From positions 372,001 to 436,000 of the forward strand of contig CAWAVW010000003.1 in the NCBI GenBank assembly GCA_963785585.1: a DNA stretch of 64,000 nucleotides. Reading direction: 5' to 3'. The stretch is from Palsa-295 sp963785585 (GTDB taxonomy: Bacteria; Acidobacteriota; Terriglobia; Acidiferrales; UBA7541). A program made the position numbers and the translations under genes. This document shows positions 1 through 10,429 of the stretch, piece after piece; the first letter of the stretch is position 1, and every line of letters begins with the position of its first letter. The notes beneath the pieces were generated by a model that had not been told where the DNA came from, did no database searches, and saw nothing but the letters and a program-made list of their open reading frames with translations.

Positions 1-183
1 GACAAACTCCCGCAGCACGCCGTGCTCGATCTTGAAAAGCGGCATGGTGGCTTCGCCCGGCGGCGTCAGGAACTTGCGCAGATCTTCCAGTTCGCGGCGA
101 TAGCAACGCACGGTTTCGGGTGAAAAATTCCGTTCGTACTGCAAGTAGCCCACGAATTTTTCGATGGCGCCCTTCATGTCCAT
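1..183 (-). CDS. xerC: Tyrosine recombinase XerC, N-terminal part (runs off the left edge)
   Basis: The minus strand reads 61 open codons from an ATG at 183 to the window edge. The peptide begins MDMKGAIEKFVGYLQYER and continues NFSPETVRCYRRELEDLRKF, which is the core-binding (SAM-like) domain found at the start of XerC/XerD recombinases. The catalytic domain with its R-H-R-Y residues lies outside the window. Xer recombinases resolve chromosome dimers at dif before division. A GGAG lies about 9 nt upstream of the first ATG, which favours it over the second Met at 177. XerC rather than XerD is a guess from the N-terminal style. Confidence 0.8.
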   Translation of the reverse strand, partial: MDMKGAIEKFVGYLQYERNFSPETVRCYRRELEDLRKFLTPPGEATMPLFKIEHGVLREFV

Positions 184-202
184 GGGTCAAAGCTCCGGTG
201 AA

Positions 203-208
203 AGTATA
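203..208 (-). promoter_or_regulatory. Putative -10 box for xerC
   Basis: TATACT on the minus strand ends 19 nt before the xerC ATG, leaving room for a short leader that contains the GGAG ribosome site. No convincing -35 hexamer is present at 16-18 nt. Residues 184-327 hold no gene. Confidence 0.35.
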
Positions 209-327
209 GTGCGGGCAGGCGCCGGAGGGCACAGGGAATTCGCGATGCCGTCCAGAGAGACACTCGGGCGTGGCTTCGATGCATGGCCCCTATTGCTTAT
301 TGTTCGGGCGCTTGGGGCGACCCGGAA

Positions 328-669
328 TCAAGCGCGGCCAGCGGTGCGCACCACGAGCACAGCGGCGATGTAAATGATCAGAAATCCGATGTCCCATTCG
401 CCATGCAGCAGATGAAATACCGCTGCGACGATGAAAACAACCAGCAGCACCAGCGCGCCCGTGCGGGAGGTGGAGGGAATCAGTAACAGAACCGCTCCCG
501 CGATTTCCGCTGCGGCCAGCGCCGGATGAAACCAGGCGTGCGAGGGAGAGCCGGCCAGCAGCAGCGCGTGAAATGAATGCACGAACAAGCGAATGGATTC
601 GAGCAAGACCACGACACCGAGCGACCATTTCAGAAATTCACCCGGAAAGTTTGCCGGGCGCGGGCTCAT
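328..669 (-). CDS. Small four-helix membrane protein, DoxX-like
   Basis: The product has 113 residues and four predicted membrane helices (roughly 14-30, 47-66, 69-84 and 92-108), with little soluble sequence. Size and helix layout resemble the DoxX/DoxD-like family of small membrane proteins, but no diagnostic motif settles it. Its ATG overlaps the stop codon of the ribbon-helix-helix-like gene by 4 nt (ATGA), so it is the last gene of a translationally coupled three-gene operon. Function unknown. Confidence 0.65.
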   Translation of the reverse strand: MSPRPANFPGEFLKWSLGVVVLLESIRLFVHSFHALLLAGSPSHAWFHPALAAAEIAGAVLLLIPSTSRTGALVLLVVFIVAAVFHLLHGEWDIGFLIIYIAAVLVVRTAGRA

Positions 670-998
670 CGGGCTCCCATCGTGATTTTGGAGTTTGCGC
701 GGGCGCGCTTTTCGGTCAATCGGTGGCTCGCCGATGCGTCGAGGTCGAGGCCGTAAACGTCTTTTAGCTGAGCGATACGCTTCAGCGATTCAGGCGAAAA
801 CGGCGCTTTGCCATCGAACGCATGAAGGACGATTCCTTCGAGCAGGTCGCCGAGAGTCATGTCGTGATATTCGGCGAATCCCTTCAGGACTTTGAGCAGC
901 CGCTTTTCCAGGCGCACGCCCGTCTGGACGCGTTCGACAACCAGGCCGTTGGGTCGCGCGGCAACCGCGATCGGCCGTGGTGGTTTTGATTTGGTCAT
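666..998 (-). CDS. Ribbon-helix-helix-like small protein
   Basis: The product has 110 residues. The segment VQTGVRLEKRLLKVLKGFAE followed by YHDMTLGDLLEGIVLHAF has the pattern of a short beta strand and two helices seen in ribbon-helix-helix DNA-binding domains (residues about 24-60). The C-terminal third is basic and helical. Its ATG directly abuts the TGA of the upstream gene with no gap, and its own stop overlaps the start of the membrane-protein gene. It may regulate its own operon: an inverted repeat lies in front of the first gene (1459-1476). The family call is from secondary-structure pattern only. Confidence 0.6.
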   Translation of the reverse strand: MTKSKPPRPIAVAARPNGLVVERVQTGVRLEKRLLKVLKGFAEYHDMTLGDLLEGIVLHAFDGKAPFSPESLKRIAQLKDVYGLDLDASASHRLTEKRARANSKITMGAR

Positions 999-1445
999 TC
1001 AGCGAACTCCAGCGAGGCATGAGGGCGGTATTTGAAAATGGCCCGGCAGCGGGTTTTTGTCAGGTGGAACCCACACGGCGCGGGCGGACGGGGACGAAAG
1101 CAGTTCGGGGGACCAGAAGCGGTGAAGCAGTGCAGCGTTGAGGCGATGATCGTTGGCGTTTAGAAAGTCGGCGAACGTGGACTCATCGTGGGTCGAGAGA
1201 AGCGCGACCCAGCCGGTCGTGATGGTCTCGTGATACATCTGCGGCTTTCCGTGATGCGCAGCGAACGTGCGGATGCGGTTCCGGACGGCGTGGAGCGCCG
1301 CAAGGAACGGACGCGAATGAAGTTCAAGCCAAGCCAGCCGCAAATGATCCCCGTGGCGGAAATGTTCGGGCGGAAGTTCGCACGCGGCGAGCGCGGCGAG
1401 GAACGCGGAATCGGAGAGGGCGGCCGTGGCGACGGTTACGGGCAT
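999..1445 (-). CDS. Conserved hypothetical protein with His-rich motifs
   Basis: A 148-residue protein starting MPVTVATAALSDSAFLAAL. It carries FRHGDHLRLAWLELHSRP, then QMYHETITTGWVALL and NANDHRLNAALLHRFWSPE. I recognise this as a recurrent conserved hypothetical family with an H-x2-H-x3-AW motif and a YHET(I/V)T motif, but I know no function. The conserved His and Glu residues could bind metal (inference). The same frame stays open for about 300 more codons upstream through topA antisense sequence; the ATG at 1445 is chosen because the recognisable protein begins there and an inverted repeat precedes it. Confidence 0.7.
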   Translation of the reverse strand: MPVTVATAALSDSAFLAALAACELPPEHFRHGDHLRLAWLELHSRPFLAALHAVRNRIRTFAAHHGKPQMYHETITTGWVALLSTHDESTFADFLNANDHRLNAALLHRFWSPELLSSPSARAVWVPPDKNPLPGHFQIPPSCLAGVR

Positions 1446-1458
1446 GGGTCGAATTGTG

Positions 1459-1476
1459 TACCAATGTACCTTGGTA
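1459..1476. promoter_or_regulatory. Inverted repeat, candidate operator of the 999-1445 operon
   Basis: TACCAA-tgtacc-TTGGTA is a perfect 6-bp inverted repeat that also contains two copies of TGTACC in tandem. It begins 14 bp upstream of the first gene of an operon that encodes a ribbon-helix-helix-like protein, a class that typically binds such repeats. Regulation is inferred. Confidence 0.35.
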
Positions 1477-1528
1477 AAGTCCTGGTCGCAAGAGGCTTTT
1501 TGCCGCTCGATGGGCGAAGCGTGTGCCG

Positions 1529-4228
<2,700 letters not shown>

Positions 4229-4378
4229 GCGCTTTTCTAGTCCTTTATATGCCGCTAAAACTTGTGATGCCGATTCCTGTGGAATCGATGCTGCGGGCGG
4301 CAAGGCGTCGCCGTCGGCGTGCGGCGCGGTTGGCGCCTGCCAGCGTCCTACCATCCTAGCTGGAATTGCCCTTGGCGA

Positions 4379-5509
4379 TTACAACAGGACTTTCAAGAAT
4401 TGCTTACCAGGTAACTGACGTACCACGCCTTTGAGCTCCAGGTCAAATAAACCTGCCAGGACCTCAGAAGACGTGAGGCCGGACTTTTCGACCAAATCGT
4501 CGATCGGAAGCGATTCGTCGAGTGTCAGCAGATCATACAAACGGCGCTCGATTGGCTGCAAACTCTGTTCCACGAGCAGCGAGCGCTCCTCCGAAGTCGC
4601 CGTCTCCACAGGCAAAAGCTCCGCGCGCACCGGCGTGGGCAGCTCTTCGACCACGTCTTCCCAGCCCGTCACGAGCTTGGCACCCTGCTTGATCAGCTGG
4701 TTGGGGCCAAAGCTGGTTGTGCTCGTCGCATTTCCCGGCACGCCGAAGACTTCACGTCCGAACTCCATCGCCAGGCGTGCGGTGATCAGAGAGCCCGAAA
4801 ACTCAGCGCCCTCGATGACCACCACCCCCAAAGACATGCCGGCGATGATCCGGTTCCGAATCGGGAAATTTTGGGGCGCTGGATACGTACCCATCGCGAA
4901 TTCCGTGATGATTGCCCCACGCTGCAGCATTTCGGCGTAAATCTTTTTATTTTCTTTGGGATAGACCACGTCTATCCCGCATCCCAGGACGCCTATGGTC
5001 GCGCCCGACGCCGAACTGAGCGCGCCGCGATGTGCCGTGGAGTCGATTCCCCGTGCTAAACCGCTGACGATTACCAGGCCGCGATCGGCGAGGTCCCGTG
5101 CCAGTTTCAACGACATTTGATTCCCGTAGGGTGTTGGACGACGCGAGCCTACGAGCGAAATTTGGTGGCGGTTCAGAAGTGATTTATTTCCAGCAACATA
5201 GAGGAGCGGCGGCGGGTCGAAAATCTCGAGCAAGCGCTGAGGATAGTCAGGTTCGTCCCAGGTGACCAGCGAAACTCCGGCTGCTTGCGCTTGCGCGAGC
5301 TCCTTCGCTGCGGCGCTGATCGGTTGCCGGGAATGGATCGCTTGGGCCACAGCGGCAGGGAGCTGATACGACTCAAGTTGCGTGAGTGAGGCATTGAAGA
5401 TGGCTTCGGGCGACCCAAGCAGGCGCAGAAGTTTCCCCGCCATCCGCGTGCCAAGACCGGGCGTGAGGGCGAGGGCGATCCAGTGGATGTACCGGTTGGG
5501 GTCGTTCAA
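4379..5509 (-). CDS. dprA: DNA-processing protein DprA (DNA uptake)
   Basis: DprA loads RecA on single-stranded DNA taken up during transformation. The protein has a short N-terminal helical region (WIALALTPGLG), a Rossmann-fold core with LVGSRRPTPYG, IVSGLARGIDSTAH and NFPIRNRIIAG, and a C-terminal winged-helix domain. Two starts are possible: a TTG at 5596 giving 405 residues, or the TTG at 5509 giving 376. I prefer 5509 because the upstream segment lacks family character and because a perfect TTGACA (5543-5548), an 18-nt spacer and TACGCT (5519-5524) sit just before it, predicting a nearly leaderless transcript. It lies upstream of topA on the same strand, 150 bp away. Confidence 0.92.
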   Translation of the reverse strand: MNDPNRYIHWIALALTPGLGTRMAGKLLRLLGSPEAIFNASLTQLESYQLPAAVAQAIHSRQPISAAAKELAQAQAAGVSLVTWDEPDYPQRLLEIFDPPPLLYVAGNKSLLNRHQISLVGSRRPTPYGNQMSLKLARDLADRGLVIVSGLARGIDSTAHRGALSSASGATIGVLGCGIDVVYPKENKKIYAEMLQRGAIITEFAMGTYPAPQNFPIRNRIIAGMSLGVVVIEGAEFSGSLITARLAMEFGREVFGVPGNATSTTSFGPNQLIKQGAKLVTGWEDVVEELPTPVRAELLPVETATSEERSLLVEQSLQPIERRLYDLLTLDESLPIDDLVEKSGLTSSEVLAGLFDLELKGVVRQLPGKQFLKVLL

Positions 5510-5518
5510 GTTGGGGCG

Positions 5519-5548
5519 AGCGTACGTCCACGGGAGATACCTTGTCAA
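5519..5548 (-). promoter_or_regulatory. Candidate dprA promoter
   Basis: On the minus strand, TTGACA (5548-5543) and TACGCT (5524-5519) are separated by 18 nt. The predicted transcription start falls about 3 nt before the TTG at 5509. The -35 is perfect, the -10 matches only TANNNT. Confidence 0.4.
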
Positions 5549-5625
5549 GGAAGTACCGAGCGCTGCATCGCTTTGCGAAGGCCGGTAGCGCCACAACTTA
5601 CAGGGAGGGAACGGAGAGATGCTGC

Positions 5626-5631
5626 TAGAAT
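5626..5631 (+). promoter_or_regulatory. Extended -10 promoter of the BNR-repeat gene
   Basis: TGC-TAGAAT has TG at the extended position and a 5/6 match to TATAAT. It overlaps the ATG at 5630 and leaves 7 nt to the ATG at 5639, which supports the latter as the start of a leaderless mRNA. An almost identical box precedes the gene at 14056. Confidence 0.5.
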
Positions 5632-5638
5632 GCGCTGC

Positions 5639-6688
5639 ATGAAACTTTTGGCACTGATCGTTTTGCTCGCGGCAGTCCCGGCGCTGATTTCGGCGCAGGC
5701 GGGAGAAGGGAATCCGTGGCGCGTCGTAACGAGCGGGATCGACACGGATTTACGCGGGTTGAGCGTCGCGACGGGCAAAGGCGGCGAAGCGATTTGGGCG
5801 TCCGGTTCAAGCGGCGTGATTTTGCGTTCTGTCGATCAAGGCAAGACCTGGGCGCGGCTTCATGTGCCGGACGGCGAGGCGCTCGATTTTCGGGCCGTTC
5901 GGGCGTTCGACGAGAAAACGGCGTATGTGATGTCGAGCGGGGAAGCCGATAAGTCGCGCATTTACAAAACGACCGATGGCGGAGCGGGTTGGACGATGCA
6001 ATTTACCGACAAGCGATCGGCATTTTTTCTGGATGCGCTGGTATGCAGTCGAATGGATCGATGTGTGGCGCTGAGCGATCCGGTGGATGGAAAGTTCGTG
6101 ATTGTGACGACGACGGACGGCGAGCGTTGGACGGAGCTGCCAAGCGATGGAATGCCGGCGGCGCTGAAGGGCGAAGGGGCTTTTGCGGCCAGCGGAACGT
6201 GCCTGGCGCCCGGAGCCGCCGCCGACGAATTGTATTTCGTGACGGGCGGACCGGCTGCGCGAGTATTCCATTCGCTGGATTTTGGGAAAACGTGGACGGT
6301 CACGAGTACGCCGATCGCCAGCGGAATCGCGTCGGCGGGAATTTTCTCGATCGCGATTCAAGATGCCGCCGCGGTAATCGTGGGCGGCGATTACCAGGAT
6401 ATGAAACGGTCCGACGGTGTGGCGGCTTATTCGCTCGATCACGGAAAGACGTGGACGCTCGCCGCGCAGCAACCGCGAGGCTTTCGGTCGGCGGTGGCAG
6501 CGATCAACGCGAAAACCTTTGTGGCCGCCGGACCCACGGGCGAAGACATCAGTTTTGATTCCGGCGCGCACTGGAAGCCGATGGATTCGATTTACTTGAA
6601 CGTGCTGAGCCGCGGAGGAAAATGGGCGGCGGGTAGCAACGGCACAATCGCAACGATGACCGATCTCTTTGCAACGGAGAAAAAATGA
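5639..6688 (+). CDS. Secreted BNR-repeat / Ycf48-like beta-propeller protein
   Basis: A 349-residue protein with a Sec signal peptide (MKLLALIVLLAAVPALISAQ). The mature part repeats BNR/Asp-box-like segments of the form S-x-D-x-G-x-x-W (SVDQGKTW, TTDGGAGW, SLDFGKTW, SLDHGKTW, SFDSGAHW), as in sialidase-type and Ycf48/photosystem-assembly-like propellers annotated as oxidoreductases in Acidobacteria. No catalytic residue set is visible, so a ligand-binding or scaffold role is as likely as enzymatic activity. Its TGA overlaps the ATG of the M23 gene (ATGA), so the two are coupled. Alternative start: ATG at 5630. Confidence 0.8.
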   Translation: MKLLALIVLLAAVPALISAQAGEGNPWRVVTSGIDTDLRGLSVATGKGGEAIWASGSSGVILRSVDQGKTWARLHVPDGEALDFRAVRAFDEKTAYVMSSGEADKSRIYKTTDGGAGWTMQFTDKRSAFFLDALVCSRMDRCVALSDPVDGKFVIVTTTDGERWTELPSDGMPAALKGEGAFAASGTCLAPGAAADELYFVTGGPAARVFHSLDFGKTWTVTSTPIASGIASAGIFSIAIQDAAAVIVGGDYQDMKRSDGVAAYSLDHGKTWTLAAQQPRGFRSAVAAINAKTFVAAGPTGEDISFDSGAHWKPMDSIYLNVLSRGGKWAAGSNGTIATMTDLFATEKK

Positions 6689-8202
6689 TTCACACGGGGC
6701 GATTTTTTGCGGTGATCGCAGCCTTTGTTTTGGCGGCGGTGTTTCCGGTGATGACGAGCGCGCAATCGACCGCAGAGGCTCCGATCTCGCTGGAAGGGAC
6801 CTGGGCGGGCGTACTGGGGGGACAGCTGCATTTGGTGATGACGATTGAAAAGTCGAGTACGGGCGAACTCGGCGGAACGCTGAATAGCGTGGACCAGCAT
6901 ACCGTGCTTGTGCTGGGAAAAGTGACGCTGCAGGGCTCTTCGGTTCATTTCGAAGTGCCGCGCGTGGGCGGCGAATACGACGGCAAACTGAAAAAGGACG
7001 GCACTAAGATTTCGGGAACGTGGGTGCAGAGCGGCGTTTCTCCGCAGCCGCTCGATTTTGCGCGCACCGCTGCGGCCTCCGCCGGTACTTCCACCGCCGC
7101 CGGCGCCAAACCCAATACGCCCGCCGAGCACACGCCAAAACCGATTGCGCCGATGCTGGATACGTTTGTGCCGGAGCCGCCGGTTGCATTCAAAGCCGAT
7201 GGCCGTTGGAATTTGGTGTACGAGCTGCATATTGCAAACATGGATCACTGGGACTACGTGTTCACCGGAATCGACGCGATTACCGGCGACGCTGCGACGA
7301 AAACGCTGGTGAGCTTTTCCGGTGCGGCGCTTGATGGAGCGTTCTATCGTCCGGGCCGTCCGCAAACGGAGCACGGAGCGAAACTCGCCCCGGGCGAATT
7401 TGGCGTGGCATTTTTGTGGGTGTCGGCCGACAAGCTGGAGGACCTCCCGGCGGCGATTCAACACCGGGTGACGGCGAAGATTGGCGACTATCCCGAAGCG
7501 ATGACGGTGATCACTCCTCTAATTTCCGTGGGCAAGGCGCCGGTCGTCGTGATTGCACCGCCCCTTGCGGCGGAAAATTTGGTGGCGGCAAACGGGCCGT
7601 CGAATACGTCTCCGCACCGTCGCGCGCTGATTCCCGTGAACGGACGCGCGTGGATTTCGCAGCGGTACGCCATCGATTGGGTGGAGGTTTATCCCGACGG
7701 CAAGACCTACCAGGGCGATCCGCTCGACAACAAGAATTACAAAATTTACGGCAGCGAGATTCATTCGGTGGCTGACGGCGTGGTGACGGAAACCAAGGAC
7801 GGATTGCCGCAAAACGTGCCGAACGCCGAGAAAATGGCGGTACCGATCAATTTCGAAACGATCGGCGGCAACCACGTGATCGTCGATATCGGCGGAGGAA
7901 GGTTCGCGTTTTACGCGCACATGCAGCCGGGATCGCTCCGCGTGAAGGTGGGCGACAAAGTAAAAACAGGCGACGTGCTCGGCCTGGTAGGGAACACGGG
8001 AAATTCGTCCGAACCGCATCTGCACGTTGACTTGTGCGACGCCAGCTCGATGCTGGCCTGCGAAGGCTTACCGTATGCTTTCCCGTCGTTCACGATTACG
8101 GGAAAGGCGGGCACGGGAGCCGGAATTACTCCGCTCGCTCCGGCCATCACGCGGACGCTGGAAATTCCGACGGAAGACGAGATCGTGACGCTGAAGTTCT
8201 AG
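6685..8202 (+). CDS. Secreted M23-type peptidase with N-terminal beta domain
   Basis: A 505-residue exported protein (signal peptide about 1-27). Residues about 35-130 form a lipocalin-like beta domain (LEGTWAGVLGGQLHLVMTI), followed by a proline-rich linker, a middle domain, and a LytM/M23 domain near 330-475. The latter has YAHMQPGSLRVKVGDKVKTG, GLVGNTGNSSEP and HLHVDL, the usual catalytic His and the H-x-H zinc ligands. The first zinc-ligand segment reads SQRYAIDW: the Asp is present but the His expected four residues before it is Arg. This subgroup often has that form, so activity is uncertain. Likely substrate: peptidoglycan cross-bridges. Confidence 0.85.
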   Translation: MIHTGRFFAVIAAFVLAAVFPVMTSAQSTAEAPISLEGTWAGVLGGQLHLVMTIEKSSTGELGGTLNSVDQHTVLVLGKVTLQGSSVHFEVPRVGGEYDGKLKKDGTKISGTWVQSGVSPQPLDFARTAAASAGTSTAAGAKPNTPAEHTPKPIAPMLDTFVPEPPVAFKADGRWNLVYELHIANMDHWDYVFTGIDAITGDAATKTLVSFSGAALDGAFYRPGRPQTEHGAKLAPGEFGVAFLWVSADKLEDLPAAIQHRVTAKIGDYPEAMTVITPLISVGKAPVVVIAPPLAAENLVAANGPSNTSPHRRALIPVNGRAWISQRYAIDWVEVYPDGKTYQGDPLDNKNYKIYGSEIHSVADGVVTETKDGLPQNVPNAEKMAVPINFETIGGNHVIVDIGGGRFAFYAHMQPGSLRVKVGDKVKTGDVLGLVGNTGNSSEPHLHVDLCDASSMLACEGLPYAFPSFTITGKAGTGAGITPLAPAITRTLEIPTEDEIVTLKF

Positions 8203-8335
8203 CCGCTCGAAATTTTTTCGAAACCGCATGGAACGGCGTTCGCCCGCCGCGAATCAGGCCGAACATTTCGGAATATCCGGAAAAACTGAAAGCTATGGCA
8301 TCAAGGACGCGGGAAAGCAGTCCGCAGCGATGTGT

Positions 8336-8341
8336 TATATT
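8336..8341 (+). promoter_or_regulatory. Extended -10 promoter of mqnA
   Basis: TGT-TATATT matches the extended -10 consensus with 5/6 in the hexamer. Predicted transcription starts near 8348, giving a leader of about 20 nt that contains the AGGAAT ribosome site of the GTG at 8369. Bases 8203-8335 hold no recognisable gene. Confidence 0.5.
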
Positions 8342-8368
8342 GTTATTTCAGTCTTTACAGGAATAACA

Positions 8369-9328
8369 GTGAGCAAGCTGCGCATCTCGATCGTGGAATA
8401 CCTGAACACGGCGCCGCTGGTGTGGGGCTTCACCGATGGTCCGCTGGCCGGGAAATACGACCTGTCGTTTACCGTGCCCTCGCAGTGCGCGGAATCGCTG
8501 CGCCGCGGGCAATCGGATATCGCGATCATCCCTTCGATTGAATATCAGCGAATCGACGACGTAATGGCGATGCCGGGCATGTCGATCGCCGCGAAGGGCG
8601 AAGTGCGCAGCTTGCTGGTCGTCTCCAAGTTGCCCATTCACAAAGTGAAGCGGTTTGCGCTCGATGCGAGTTCGCGCAGCACGCAGGCGCTGGTGAAAAT
8701 TCTGGCTGACGAGCTGTGGGGAATTTCGCCCGAGTATGTGGAAGCTTCTCCCGACCCGCAAGAAATGCTCAAGAATGCGGACGCTGCATTGCTGATCGGT
8801 GATCCGGCCTTGAGAATTTCGATGAAGATGGAAGCGCTGGCGTCGAAAGCACAGCGTGACGTGAGTGGCTACGCGCCGGGCGAAGAACCCTGTTGCCAGG
8901 GCGATCCGGAAGAAATGCCGGTGCCGGGATACGAATCGATTTTCGTTTACGATGTGGCGTTTCAGTGGCGGGAGTTGACCGGCAAACCCTGCGTTCTTGC
9001 AATTTGGGCGGGCCGTCCAGACGCGCTTACGCCGGATGTGATTGCCGACTTCGAAGCGTCGAAGCAGTACGGTGTCGAGCGATTCCGGGAAATTTCCGAA
9101 GCGGCTTCGATCAAGTTGGATTTGCCGCCGCGCGCGCTCGAGCGCTATTTGACCGACAACATTCAGTTCGGTCTGGCGGACGAGTACCTCGACGGTCTGC
9201 GGCTGTACTACGAAAAAGCTGCGCGGTTGGGCGTGATTCCAGCGTACAAGCCGCTGGTGTTCGCCGATGCCGGCGCGGGTAAAATTTCTTCGTTGATGAA
9301 CCGGGAAGACGCGCAGGCGTCAATCTAG
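8369..9328 (+). CDS. mqnA: Chorismate dehydratase MqnA (futalosine menaquinone pathway)
   Basis: A 319-residue protein of the periplasmic-binding fold that dehydrates chorismate to 3-[(1-carboxyvinyl)oxy]benzoate, the first committed step of the futalosine route to menaquinone. Family motifs include LRISIVEYLNTAPLVWGF at the N-terminus, SDIAIIPSIEY, and LLIGDPALR. The GTG at 8369 is chosen because the conserved N-terminus starts there and AGGAAT lies about 6 nt upstream; the frame is open further upstream with no family sequence. It is followed 46 nt later by mqnC, which supports the pathway assignment. Confidence 0.92.
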   Translation: MSKLRISIVEYLNTAPLVWGFTDGPLAGKYDLSFTVPSQCAESLRRGQSDIAIIPSIEYQRIDDVMAMPGMSIAAKGEVRSLLVVSKLPIHKVKRFALDASSRSTQALVKILADELWGISPEYVEASPDPQEMLKNADAALLIGDPALRISMKMEALASKAQRDVSGYAPGEEPCCQGDPEEMPVPGYESIFVYDVAFQWRELTGKPCVLAIWAGRPDALTPDVIADFEASKQYGVERFREISEAASIKLDLPPRALERYLTDNIQFGLADEYLDGLRLYYEKAARLGVIPAYKPLVFADAGAGKISSLMNREDAQASI

Positions 9329-9374
9329 TTTTTTCGCGCGACGAGTGCCGCACGGGCGGCGAGAGAGAAACCGA

Positions 9375-10409
9375 ATGGGCATTTCCAAACAGGAAGCGCT
9401 GGAGCTGTTCGAATCCGACGATCTGATCGGCATCGGAATGGCGGCGAATGAAGTGCGCCGCAAGAAGACCGATCCGCGGGTCGCCACCTACCAGATCGAC
9501 CGCAACATCAACTACACGAATTTTTGCACGGAGTATTGCTCGTTTTGCGCGTTTTACAGGCCGCTCGGCGCGAAAGACGGCTACATCCTGCCGCTCGAAG
9601 ACATTTACGCGCGCATCGAAGAAATGATCGAGCTCGGCGGGAACGGCGTGCTGATGCAGGGCGGTTTGCATCCGGATTTGCGCATCGAGTTTTACGAGAA
9701 CATGCTGCGGTCGATCAAGGCGAAATATCCGCAGGTGCACCTGCACTGTTTTTCGGCGCCGGAGATCAACTGCATTGCCGAAGTCTCGGGTTTGAGCGTG
9801 CGAGACACGATTGCGCGGCTGCGCGACGCGGGGCTCGATTCGATTCCCGGCGGCGGCGCGGAAATTCTGGACGACGAAATTCGCACCAAGATTTCGCGGC
9901 TAAAGTGCCGGTCGGACGAATGGGTGAACATGCACCGCGACGCGCATTCGCTGGGAATGCGCACGACGGCGACGATGATGTTCGGCTGCGGCGAGGAATA
10001 TCGTCATCGCGTGAACCACTTCGAGACGGTGCGGCAGATTCAGGAAGACACTGGCGGATTCACAGCGTTCATTCCCTGGTTCTTTGCGCCGGATCATACG
10101 CCGCTGGGAAAGAAAATCCCCGAAGCCACGGCATTCGATTACTTGAAGACGCTGGCGATCAGCCGCCTCTATCTCGATAACATCGACCACATTCAATCCA
10201 GCTGGCTCACTCCCGGCATAAAAATTTGCCAGCTTGGCCTGCAGTTTGGCGCGGACGATGTGGGCAGCATCCTGATCGAGGAAAACGTCGTGTATGCGGC
10301 GGGCGTGCGGAACCGCACGAACGAATCGGAATTGCGCCGCATTATTTCGGATGCCGGATACATTCCCGCGCAGCGGGATACGCTCTACCGTTCGTACGCT
10401 TTGAAGTAA
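9375..10409 (+). CDS. mqnC: Cyclic dehypoxanthine futalosine synthase MqnC (radical SAM)
   Basis: A 344-residue radical SAM enzyme that cyclises dehypoxanthine futalosine. The cluster motif is CTEYCSFC (C-x3-C-x2-C, Cys 51, 55 and 58). Other family segments are NGVLMQGGLHPDL, GLDSIPGGGAEIL and a C-terminal HIQSSWLTPG. The combination with mqnA directly upstream points to MqnC rather than MqnE. The ATG at 9375 has a GAGAGAG about 8 nt upstream and is preferred over the GTG at 9345. Confidence 0.92.
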   Translation: MGISKQEALELFESDDLIGIGMAANEVRRKKTDPRVATYQIDRNINYTNFCTEYCSFCAFYRPLGAKDGYILPLEDIYARIEEMIELGGNGVLMQGGLHPDLRIEFYENMLRSIKAKYPQVHLHCFSAPEINCIAEVSGLSVRDTIARLRDAGLDSIPGGGAEILDDEIRTKISRLKCRSDEWVNMHRDAHSLGMRTTATMMFGCGEEYRHRVNHFETVRQIQEDTGGFTAFIPWFFAPDHTPLGKKIPEATAFDYLKTLAISRLYLDNIDHIQSSWLTPGIKICQLGLQFGADDVGSILIEENVVYAAGVRNRTNESELRRIISDAGYIPAQRDTLYRSYALK

Positions 10410-10429
10410 CGAATCCATCCGGCGCGGAA

